From positions 1-49,787 of the forward strand of contig USNF01000007.1 in NCBI GenBank assembly GCA_900555985.1: a stretch of 49,787 nt of DNA, in the 5' to 3' direction. A program made the translations under genes and the position numbers. Of the stretch, positions 24,151 to 30,657 are shown piece after piece. The stretch is from an uncultured Gemella sp. Its GTDB lineage: Bacteria > Bacillota > Bacilli > Staphylococcales > Gemellaceae. The notes under the pieces were generated by a model that ran no database searches, had not been told where the DNA came from, and worked only from the letters and a program-made list of their open reading frames with translations. Each line of letters starts with the position of its first letter. The stretch's first letter is position 1.

Positions 24151-25179
24151 TTATTTATTACCACCAATATATCTTGATACTTCTCTTAATGGAGTATAAT
24201 TCATAACTGCAAATCCGGCTGCAAATGTTGCTGCTTTTACTTTTTCAGTAGTTTTCATTTTATCAAAATTATTAATAACACCTGATATAAATTTATCATT
24301 AGCTTTTCTGCTGAAATATCCATCTTTTTTGTATCCAATATCATGTTTACGACAGATACCATCTAGCGTATCAACTGGTTTAGGATTTTTAGTTAAATTA
24401 CCATGTCCTGGACCACAATAATTTCCATGTAATGGTAATCTAAATTTTCCTTTTTCATTTGTAAAATGATTTTTTACATTTACAACTGTTTTGACTGTAG
24501 CTCCAACTGCTTTTGCTGCAATTTCTGCTTGTTTTCTTGCAAGAGGATTACTTATCCCGATTTTGGCAACTGTCGCTGTTTTTGTTCCTTTTTTGGCTGT
24601 TGTTGCTTTTCTGGTTGCTGCTGCTTTTGTCCCTTTTTTAGCCGCTGTTACTTTTCTTGCTACTGCTGCTTTTGTTCCTTTTTTAGCTGTTGTTGCTTTT
24701 CTTACTACCGCTGTTTTTGTTCCTTTTTTAGCTGGTGTAGCTTTTCTTGCTACTGCTGTTTTTGCTGTTGGTGTTGTTTTTCTTACAACTGGTCTTGTTG
24801 CAGTTTTTCTTACTGTTGGTGTTGTTTTTCTTACAACTGGTCTTGTTGCAGTTTTTCTTACTGTTGGTATTGTTTTTCTTACAACTGGTCTTGTTGTAGC
24901 TTTTCTCACTACTGGTTTTGCAATCACTCTTCTTGCTACTGGTCTTGCCACAGCTCTTCTTGCTACTGGTCTTGCCACAGCTCTTCTCGCTACTGGTCTT
25001 GCCACAGCTCTTCTCGCTACTGGTCTTGCCGCAGCTCTTCGAACTGGTGTAGCTTTTGCTCTCTTAACACTTCCTCCTTTTGAATGAGATTTTGCTTGAA
25101 CTTCATGATTACTGTCCGCTACTGCACCTACTCCAAATAATAAAGCCGCCAATGCAAATACACTTAATCCCTTCTTCAT
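24151..25179 (-). CDS. Secreted phospholipase A2-like protein with a histone-H1-like basic repeat tail
   Basis: 342 residues. A signal peptide ends at VQA (residue 29). Residues ~40-205 are repeats of Lys, Arg, Ala, Pro, Thr and Val with no acidic residue. Residues ~250-305 look like phospholipase A2: HGNYCGPGHGN matches the calcium loop (Y254, C255, G256, G258) and DGICRKHDIGY matches DxCCxxHDxCY (D273, C276, H279, D280, Y283). C255 and C276 sit where the Cys29-Cys45 disulfide of secretory PLA2 lies. KANDKFISGVINNF could carry the second catalytic Asp. Lipase activity and polyanion binding by the tail are inferences. AAGGAG lies nine bases before the ATG, and a perfect Fur box lies upstream. 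Confidence 0.8.
   Translation of the reverse strand: MKKGLSVFALAALLFGVGAVADSNHEVQAKSHSKGGSVKRAKATPVRRAAARPVARRAVARPVARRAVARPVARRAVARPVARRVIAKPVVRKATTRPVVRKTIPTVRKTATRPVVRKTTPTVRKTATRPVVRKTTPTAKTAVARKATPAKKGTKTAVVRKATTAKKGTKAAVARKVTAAKKGTKAAATRKATTAKKGTKTATVAKIGISNPLARKQAEIAAKAVGATVKTVVNVKNHFTNEKGKFRLPLHGNYCGPGHGNLTKNPKPVDTLDGICRKHDIGYKKDGYFSRKANDKFISGVINNFDKMKTTEKVKAATFAAGFAVMNYTPLREVSRYIGGNK
24565..25062 (-). repeat. Tandem coding repeats for the Lys/Arg/Ala/Pro tail
   Basis: Three successive repeat types lie in frame: a 27-bp unit (RPVARRAVA, about four copies), a roughly 48-bp unit (TRPVVRKTTPTVRKTA, about three) and a 45-bp unit (ATTAKKGTKAAVARK, about four). Near-identical DNA copies suggest copy-number change by slippage or recombination. 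Confidence 0.9.
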
Positions 25180-25242
25180 ATGATTGTTCTCCTTTATAGT
25201 AAATTAGCTAACAAATAATCACTATTAGTTAACTTTGAAAAA

Positions 25243-25278
25243 TACTATATCATAAATAAAATTCTATATCAATAGCAA
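25243..25278 (-). promoter_or_regulatory. Candidate promoter of the PLA2-like gene
   Basis: Two overlapping minus-strand options: TTGATA (25272-25267) with TATAGT (25248-25243), spacer 18; or TTGCTA (25278-25273) with TATGAT (25254-25249), spacer 18. A further TATAAT (25299-25294) abuts the Fur box but lacks a good -35. Confidence 0.4.
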
Positions 25279-25302
25279 TTTTTCTTGGTTAATATTATAT
25301 TT

Positions 25303-25317
25303 TGATAATTATTATCA
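25303..25317 (-). promoter_or_regulatory. Perfect Fur box
   Basis: TGATAAT-T-ATTATCA is an exact match to the Bacillus Fur 7-1-7 operator and a perfect inverted repeat. It lies 124 bases upstream of the PLA2-like start codon; no other gene starts nearby. Confidence 0.75.
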
Positions 25318-25630
25318 TTACTTGTACATTGAAAATTTTCACTAGATAATTCTTATCTCTTTTCAATTAACAATTATTATTTTAATATAAATATATTATT
25401 TATCTTCAATCAATTTTCTAAATATTTTAAAGCTATCTTATAACTTAATTTTATAAATTATTTTTTTATGCTTAATATTTATAATATCTATTTACTATTT
25501 TAGAGATATTATAAAGTTATAATTTATTTCAAGAAAAATTTTTCTGTAAATTCATAAAAATTATCTATAATCATAAAGAAATTTTTAGATATTATAAGTT
25601 TTAAAATTTTTTCCTAACTAAACTACAAAA

Positions 25631-25665
25631 AACCTGAAATAAATCTGGGAAATTTATTTCAGGTT
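25631..25665 (-). terminator. Terminator of the Ser/Gly-rich gene
   Basis: A 14-bp stem, AACCTGAAATAAAT (25631-25644) with ATTTATTTCAGGTT (25652-25665), leads into TTTTG on the minus strand. Confidence 0.8.
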
Positions 25666-25676
25666 TATCCTTCTAA

Positions 25677-26669
25677 TTAATTATTATTAGGTAATTGAAT
25701 TAATTGGTTATTATTAGTTCTATAAAACGTCATATTTTGTCCTCTAAATATACGACTTCTAAACTTATTAACATTCGGGCTAACAACATTAAGTTGTGTT
25801 TGATTTTGTCGATTATTCTGTAATGTTTTATTAGAAATTACTATATTATTTCTAGCTCTATTTTTGTGTAATCCTGCTCCCCTTCTTGTTACAATATTAC
25901 TTCTAAATTTGTTAACATTTGGACTAATAGTATTTAGCTGTCTATTATTTTGTAGTGTTCTATTAGAAATTACTATATTACTACCAGTTCCATATCTAGT
26001 TCTATTTTTATGTAATCCTGCTCCTCTTCTTGTTACGAAATTATTTCTAAAGTTCTTAGTAACAACATTATCACTTCCAATATTTGTTCTAGTTTTACCA
26101 AATCTTGAATGTGTAATATTTCTTGATGTTCCAAATGATCTATTATTTAAATTATTGTTAACATTTGATTTTTTTGATGAAAATCCACGAGAATAGTTAC
26201 TTCTATTATTTGATTTCGAGCTTACACCTACTCTTGAACTTCTATTTGATAGTGATCCAAATGATGAACGCCCTCTAGATTTACTATACGTTAAACTTCT
26301 AGAACCATCAAATAATGATTCATTTGATGAGTTTCTTTTTGAGCTACCAAATGATGACCCATATGATGATTTTCCTCTTGAACTACCAAATGATGACCCT
26401 CGTGATGAACTTCCTCTTGAACTACCAAATGATGATCCATGTGATGAACTTCCTCTTGAACTGCCAAATGATGATCCATGTGATGAATTTCCTCTTGAAC
26501 TGCCATATGATGATCCATGTGATGAGCTTCCTCTTGAACTGCTATGAGAAGAACTGCTAGAAGAGCTCCCCTTACCACCTTTTGCAAAAGCCTGATGTCC
26601 TCCATCAGCTATTGCTAATCCACCACATAATAATGTACTTATTGCAAATACTGTTAATCCTTTTTTCAT
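25677..26669 (-). CDS. Secreted Ser/Gly-rich repeat protein with a duplicated basic module
   Basis: 330 residues; I do not recognise the family. The signal peptide ends at AFA (residue 29) and resembles that of the PLA2-like protein (MKKGL, VFA, LL, G, AD, H, A-K at matching positions). Residues ~34-115 are Ser/Gly-rich with a 12-residue unit, SHGSSFGSSRGS, about five copies. Residues ~209-305 hold a duplication: VTRRGAGLHKNR, then NIVISN(R/K)TLQNNRQ, then SPNVNKFRS, each twice. The protein is rich in Arg, Asn and Ser and nearly free of acidic residues. It has no LPXTG, so it is probably released or held by charge. Binding to DNA or cell-wall polymers is conjecture. Confidence 0.75.
   Translation of the reverse strand: MKKGLTVFAISTLLCGGLAIADGGHQAFAKGGKGSSSSSSSHSSSRGSSSHGSSYGSSRGNSSHGSSFGSSRGSSSHGSSFGSSRGSSSRGSSFGSSRGKSSYGSSFGSSKRNSSNESLFDGSRSLTYSKSRGRSSFGSLSNRSSRVGVSSKSNNRSNYSRGFSSKKSNVNNNLNNRSFGTSRNITHSRFGKTRTNIGSDNVVTKNFRNNFVTRRGAGLHKNRTRYGTGSNIVISNRTLQNNRQLNTISPNVNKFRSNIVTRRGAGLHKNRARNNIVISNKTLQNNRQNQTQLNVVSPNVNKFRSRIFRGQNMTFYRTNNNQLIQLPNNN
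26310..26580 (-). repeat. 36-bp tandem coding repeats (Ser/Gly-rich)
   Basis: A 36-base unit recurs about five times with few differences, encoding SHGSSFGSSRGS-type 12-mers. It explains the spurious open frames on the opposite strand and in the alternative frame. Confidence 0.85.
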
Positions 26670-26817
26670 TCTTTCTGTCTCCTCTCACTATTATACTTAT
26701 ATTTTATCATAAAATCAGTAAACAAAAATGTTAATTTATCTTTTTGTTTATTTTTTTTGATAAATTTATTATATATAAGTTTTATGAATATAAAATGAAG
26801 ATTTAATATTTTAAAAA

Positions 26818-26859
26818 AATAACTCAAAGTTTTTATATACAATATAACTTTGAGTTATT
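26818..26859 (-). terminator. Terminator of the MarR-DUF1304-oxidoreductase operon
   Basis: A 14-base arm, AATAACTCAAAGTT (26818-26831), pairs with AACTTTGAGTTATT (26846-26859); TTTTT follows on the minus strand. Confidence 0.8.
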
Positions 26860-26891
26860 ATAATATTAATTACTGAATTTTATTAGTTCTT

Positions 26892-27545
26892 CTAAGATAA
26901 TTTTAAATCAGGATAATGATATATACCTTCATATTTATTATTAATTGCATTTTCTACAATTGCTTTTCCTAATACTTCTACCTCAATAGGTTTATATTTA
27001 GAAAATTTCCCTACAAGAATTTTTTTGAAAACTGGTGCTATCTTCATGAATAGTTCCTCTGCTACCCTCTTTTCATTTCTATTAGCTATTAATAACAAAG
27101 GTCTATAGATTCTTAGTACTCCTAAATTCATATTTGAAAGTTCATCTTCCAATACTCCTTTTATAGAAGTATAGAAATTCTTCGATTTACTTGAAGCACC
27201 TAAGGCAGATACAACATTAAAACTTTTAACTTTCCCTTCACATAATTTAGCAAAATTAACTGTGTAATCTACGTCAATCTTTTTCTGATTTTCTTTTGTT
27301 TTTGCTATTTTTATTGTTGTTCCTAATGCAGCAAAAACATCTGTGTTATTTAATATATCTGTGTTAAAGTCAAGATTTCCAAAATCAATAACTATTTTTT
27401 CTAACTTTTTATTTTCTGGAAATTTTTCTATTGATTTTCTTCCTAGTATATAAACTTTATTATAATAATCTTGATTTAATACTTCATTTAATATTTCTTT
27501 TCCTACTGCACCTGTTGCACCTATTATTACTGCTGTATTATTCAT
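26892..27545 (-). CDS. NAD(P)H-binding oxidoreductase (TIP30/HTATIP2-like atypical SDR)
   Basis: 217 residues. The cofactor loop is IIGATGAVGKEIL at the N-terminus, and YILGRK follows the second strand. FAALGTTIKIAKTKENQKKIDVDY is close to the TIP30-like group of atypical SDRs, which lack a normal YxxxK site. The start at 27545 follows AAAGGAG; an upstream ATG at 27566 overlaps the preceding gene. Last gene of a MarR-controlled operon, so a stress or detoxification role is plausible but unproven. Confidence 0.83.
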   Translation of the reverse strand: MNNTAVIIGATGAVGKEILNEVLNQDYYNKVYILGRKSIEKFPENKKLEKIVIDFGNLDFNTDILNNTDVFAALGTTIKIAKTKENQKKIDVDYTVNFAKLCEGKVKSFNVVSALGASSKSKNFYTSIKGVLEDELSNMNLGVLRIYRPLLLIANRNEKRVAEELFMKIAPVFKKILVGKFSKYKPIEVEVLGKAIVENAINNKYEGIYHYPDLKLS

Positions 27546-27565
27546 CTTTTCATCTCCTTTAAACA

Positions 27566-27925
27566 CTATAAAAATAGTGAAGTAAGTGCTAATATTGGTA
27601 ATCCACCTTGTTTTAAAATTATTTTTTTATCGCTTGTCAAACCACCATATATAGCAACTAAAATAATATATACTAATAACAATGAAACTATTTCTACTGA
27701 ATTTTTAGATAAAAATGTTCCGTACAACAAAGCTACTCCTAATAAACCATTGTAAATACCTTGATTTTTAAATAATGTATTTAATCTTGCATTTCTTAAT
27801 TCCTCTTGCGGAATATTAAATACTCTACTTGTACTTTCAGAATCTGTTGCAAATGTTTCTAAATACATTATATAGAAAAATAACATTGCAACTAACGTTA
27901 CTAATATTGTTGATAATATACTCAT
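27566..27925 (-). CDS. DUF1304 family membrane protein
   Basis: 119 residues with four hydrophobic segments. FYIMYLETFATDSESTSRVFNIPQEELRNARLNTLFKNQGIYNG, quoted here in pieces (YLETFATD; LFKNQGIYNG), and IYGGLTSDKKIILKQGGLPI match DUF1304. The family is often found beside MarR-type regulators, as here. Function unknown. It follows marR by 14 bases and precedes the oxidoreductase. Confidence 0.85.
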   Translation of the reverse strand: MSILSTILVTLVAMLFFYIMYLETFATDSESTSRVFNIPQEELRNARLNTLFKNQGIYNGLLGVALLYGTFLSKNSVEIVSLLLVYIILVAIYGGLTSDKKIILKQGGLPILALTSLFL

Positions 27926-27939
27926 TATTTATACCTCTT

Positions 27940-28353
27940 CTATTTGAAATTTTCATTAAATTTTTTTAATAGGCTGACTAAGTCTTTTAAATCTTTCTCA
28001 GTAAATTCATTACCGATAATATCTTGAGCAGTTGTTTCTCTTTCGCAACGTCTTATTTCTTCATGAGCTTTTTCAGAAAGTTCTACTAAGACTTCTCTAT
28101 TATTATTTTCATTACGTCTTTTAATTACATAACCTTCTTTTTCTAATATTTTTATGTGTCTAGTCACTGCCGCTGCATCTATTTCAAGACTTTGTGAAAT
28201 TTGTTTTGATGTACTAGAAGAACTTGTATGTAGATATTTTATAATTTGAAATCTTGTCAAACTAATACCTATTTTTTTCTCAAATAAATCTAACAATTTT
28301 TTATCTAAAATCTTCAGATCATACAATAACTCTATACATTCCTTAACATCCAT
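27940..28353 (-). CDS. MarR family transcriptional regulator
   Basis: 137 residues. A winged helix occupies the centre: TRFQIIKYLHTSSSSTSKQI, then LEIDAAAVTRHIKILEKEGYV (recognition helix), and KRRNENNNREVLVELSEKA (the wing, with the usual DxR region replaced by NNNRE). First gene of a three-gene operon whose promoter carries a 27-bp inverted repeat over the start site, so autorepression is likely. The inducer is not visible. Confidence 0.9.
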   Translation of the reverse strand: MDVKECIELLYDLKILDKKLLDLFEKKIGISLTRFQIIKYLHTSSSSTSKQISQSLEIDAAAVTRHIKILEKEGYVIKRRNENNNREVLVELSEKAHEEIRRCERETTAQDIIGNEFTEKDLKDLVSLLKKFNENFK

Positions 28354-28380
28354 GTTATACTCCTATTAAAAATTAATTAA

Positions 28381-28435
28381 TTGACTTATCAACTATTGAT
28401 TAGTCAATTATAATTCTTTTATATTTAATTGTCAA
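28381..28435 (-). promoter_or_regulatory. marR promoter with overlapping operator
   Basis: On the minus strand TTGACA (28435-28430), 17 bases, TATAAT (28412-28407): full consensus. The inverted repeat TTGACTTATCAA (28381-28392), CTA, TTGATTAGTCAA (28396-28407) has one mismatch between arms and covers the transcription start, a typical MarR operator. Confidence 0.8.
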
Positions 28436-28456
28436 TAGTTATTTTGTAAGAAATTT

Positions 28457-28475
28457 CCCTACAACAGGTGTAGGG
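28457..28475 (+). promoter_or_regulatory. Orphan GC-rich inverted repeat upstream of glpT
   Basis: CCCTACA-ACAGG-TGTAGGG is unusually GC-rich for this region and stands about 180 bases before glpT. It is followed by ATTTTCT but no gene reads into it from the left. It could be an operator or a weak terminator. Confidence 0.35.
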
Positions 28476-28556
28476 GATTTTCTAAAACGAAAAAACTTTA
28501 TATAATAGCATTTACATACGCTTTCTATTTATATATAATAAGGTTTATAAGTTATA

Positions 28557-28620
28557 TACTTTTAAAAAGTAACAAATTTATTTAAGAAGATTGACGTCAT
28601 CCTTCTAACAAAAATTTAAT
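28557..28620 (+). promoter_or_regulatory. glpT promoter with upstream inverted repeat
   Basis: TTGACG (28591-28596) and TTTAAT (28615-28620) are 18 bases apart. The inverted repeat TACTTTT-A-AAAAGTA (28557-28571) lies 19 bases before the -35, a fitting place for an activating response regulator such as the one encoded at 30040-30657. Confidence 0.4.
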
Positions 28621-28653
28621 ATACTAATTTATTGAAGTGAAGGAGAAATTTAT

Positions 28654-29991
28654 ATGTTTTCATTTTTAAAAGCTTCAGCACCAAAACCGAGAATCGATAG
28701 TTCTCGTACTGATGCTGAGTATAAAAGACTTCGATGGCAAGTATTCTCAGGAGTATTCATTGGATACGCAGCATACTATCTAATTAGAAAAAACTTTTCA
28801 CTTGCTATTCCTTATTTAATTGACCAATACGGATACACTAAAGCTGATTTAGGTAAAGTTTCACTTGCCCTATCTCTTGCTTATGGTTTCAGTAAATTTA
28901 TAATGGGTAATGTTTCAGACAGAAGTAATCCTAAGTACTTTATTACTATCGGATTAGTTGCTTCTGCTGCAGTCAGCTTAATATTTGGTCTAGTACCTGC
29001 AGTGCTTTCTTCATTAACATTTATGATTGTTCTTTCAGCACTTAATGGTTGGTTCCAAGGTATGGGTTATCCTCCTGGAGCAAAAACTATGACTAACTGG
29101 TTCTCTACTTCAGAACGTGGAGCATGGTGGAGCTGGTGGAATGTTTCACATAACCTTGGTGGTGGATTAATTGGACCTCTTGCATTATTAGGACTTTCTG
29201 TTTTTGGTGCATGGCAATCACTATTCTACTTACCAGCAATAATCGCTATTATATTAGCAATTATTATGTTCTACTTAATGAAAGATACTCCAGAATCTGA
29301 AGGTTTACCTCCTGTTGATGAATGGAGAGGAGAAAAAATCGTAGAAAAAGTTGAATCTGCTCACACTTTATCTGCTAAAGATATTTTCTTTAAATACATT
29401 ATTAATAACAAATACTTATGGGCTATCGCAGTTGCTAACGTATTCGTATACTTTGTACGTTACGGTATTATCGACTGGGCTCCTACTTACTTAAAAGAAG
29501 TAAAACACTTCTCTGTTGATAAACAAAGCTGGGCTTACTTCTTATATGAATATGCTGGTATCTTCGGAATGTTAGCAAGTGGATACTTAAGTGATAAAGT
29601 ATTCAAAGGACACCGTGCTCCTCCAATGTTATTATTCTTAACAGGAGTGCTTATTGCAGTGTTTGTTTACTGGAAAAACCCTCCAGGTAACCCACTTGTA
29701 GATAACATTTGTCTAGTAGCTATCGGATTCTTAATCTATGGACCTGTTATGATGATTGGTCTTCAAGCTGCTGACCTTGTTCCACGTGTTGCTACTGGAA
29801 CAGCTACTGGTTTAACTGGTTTATTCGGTTACCTACTTGGATCAGCAAGTGCTGGTTATGTTATGGGTAAACTTGTTGATGTATTCGGATGGAACGGAGG
29901 TTTCTACGCATTAATAGCTTCTTGTGTATTAGCATTCGTATTCATTGCTTTAACATTATTCAAGAAAACATCAAAACAATTAGAAGATTAA
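28654..29991 (+). CDS. glpT: Glycerol-3-phosphate:phosphate antiporter GlpT
   Basis: 445 residues, 12 helices, organophosphate:phosphate antiporter family. It matches GlpT along its length: YKRLRWQVFSGVFIGYAAYY, LIRKNFSLAIPYL, MGNVSDRSNP, GWFQGMGYPPGAKTM, FVRYGIIDWAPTYLKEVKHF, WAYFLYEYAGI. Those segments favour GlpT over UhpT. It imports glycerol-3-phosphate in exchange for phosphate. It faces the operon for a three-part sensor system, suggesting induction by external organophosphate. Confidence 0.92.
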   Translation: MFSFLKASAPKPRIDSSRTDAEYKRLRWQVFSGVFIGYAAYYLIRKNFSLAIPYLIDQYGYTKADLGKVSLALSLAYGFSKFIMGNVSDRSNPKYFITIGLVASAAVSLIFGLVPAVLSSLTFMIVLSALNGWFQGMGYPPGAKTMTNWFSTSERGAWWSWWNVSHNLGGGLIGPLALLGLSVFGAWQSLFYLPAIIAIILAIIMFYLMKDTPESEGLPPVDEWRGEKIVEKVESAHTLSAKDIFFKYIINNKYLWAIAVANVFVYFVRYGIIDWAPTYLKEVKHFSVDKQSWAYFLYEYAGIFGMLASGYLSDKVFKGHRAPPMLLFLTGVLIAVFVYWKNPPGNPLVDNICLVAIGFLIYGPVMMIGLQAADLVPRVATGTATGLTGLFGYLLGSASAGYVMGKLVDVFGWNGGFYALIASCVLAFVFIALTLFKKTSKQLED

Positions 29992-29998
29992 TAAAAAA

Positions 29999-30031
29999 AG
30001 AATCTCTATCAAATTATCTGATAGGGATTCT
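29999..30031. terminator. Bidirectional terminator
   Basis: The arms AGAATCTCTATCA (29999-30011) and TGATAGGGATTCT (30019-30031) pair; A and T runs on both sides serve glpT and the convergent response regulator gene. Confidence 0.8.
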
Positions 30032-30039
30032 CTTATTTT

Positions 30040-30657
30040 TTATAACATTAAATTAGATTTTAAATACTCAACTAACTCACTTCTTTTTTTAGTATTTGTT
30101 TTTTCCATAAGTCGCTTTTTATATGTATCTACTGTTTTTACACTTAAAAACAACTTTTCACCAATATCAGTTAAAGTATATCCTTCAACTATATATTTTC
30201 CTACTTCTTTCTCTCGTTCACTAAGTTCCATTTCTTTATCTGCTTTAAATAATTCATAAAAAATTGTTGCATACTTTTCATTCAAGTAAATCTCATTTTT
30301 TTCCATAACCGTATCAATAGCTCTTAAAATCTCCTCGTGGGCAGTACTTTTTGTTACATAACCTGCTGCTCCCATTTTAAAAGCTTTTTTTATATACGAT
30401 TTATCTTCATGCATACTTAATATTATAACTTTAGCAGCTAATTTTTTTTCTTTTATAATTTCTAATATATCATATCCACTTCCATCAGGTAATGATATAT
30501 CGCAAATAAATAAATTATATTCATTGGTACTAATTTTTTCTAAAAATTCACTTTTACTCCCACAATCATCAATCAAACTAAATTTTTTATTGTCTTCTAA
30601 CAAAACTCTAATCCCTATTTTTATCAGTTTATGATCATCAATCAATAATATTTTCAT
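30040..30657 (-). CDS. NarL/UhpA-family response regulator
   Basis: 205 residues. The receiver domain has DD at residues 7-8, phospho-acceptor D53 in FICDISLPDGSG, and the late Lys in GYVTKST. A LuxR-type helix-turn-helix follows: ELSEREKEVGKYIVEGYTL, then KLFLSVKTVDTYKKRLMEK. It overlaps the kinase gene by 20 bases. The likely target is glpT, transcribed towards it; that is inferred from position. Confidence 0.92.
   Translation of the reverse strand: MKILLIDDHKLIKIGIRVLLEDNKKFSLIDDCGSKSEFLEKISTNEYNLFICDISLPDGSGYDILEIIKEKKLAAKVIILSMHEDKSYIKKAFKMGAAGYVTKSTAHEEILRAIDTVMEKNEIYLNEKYATIFYELFKADKEMELSEREKEVGKYIVEGYTLTDIGEKLFLSVKTVDTYKKRLMEKTNTKKRSELVEYLKSNLML

Larger units (their letters stand above)
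25180..25676. other. Non-coding region between the two secreted repeat-protein genes
   Basis: 497 bases, extremely AT-rich. It contains the promoter and Fur box of the PLA2-like gene on its left side and the terminator of the Ser/Gly-rich gene on its right. Between about 25330 and 25625 I see no open frame or conserved RNA motif, only A/T-rich text with imperfect inverted repeats. Confidence 0.6.

Noticed and set aside
24466..25087. Long plus-strand open frames rich in Cys/Phe/Ser or Ala/Val/Phe
   Set aside because: They are mirror images of the Lys/Arg/Ala repeats on the minus strand, with no ribosome site or codon logic.
26310..26580. CRISPR-like array
   Set aside because: The repeats are contiguous, in frame and without unique spacers; they encode protein.
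26291..26605. His/Met-rich frames across the Ser/Gly repeats
   Set aside because: They arise from the 36-bp repeats read in other frames; the minus-strand frame with a signal peptide explains the region.
26740..26775. A Fur box before the Ser/Gly-rich gene
   Set aside because: TGATAAATTTATTAT deviates at too many positions of both half-sites to separate it from AT-rich background.
28505..28526. A catabolite (cre) site upstream of glpT
   Set aside because: TAGAAAGCGTATGTAA keeps only the central part of the consensus and misses several fixed positions.
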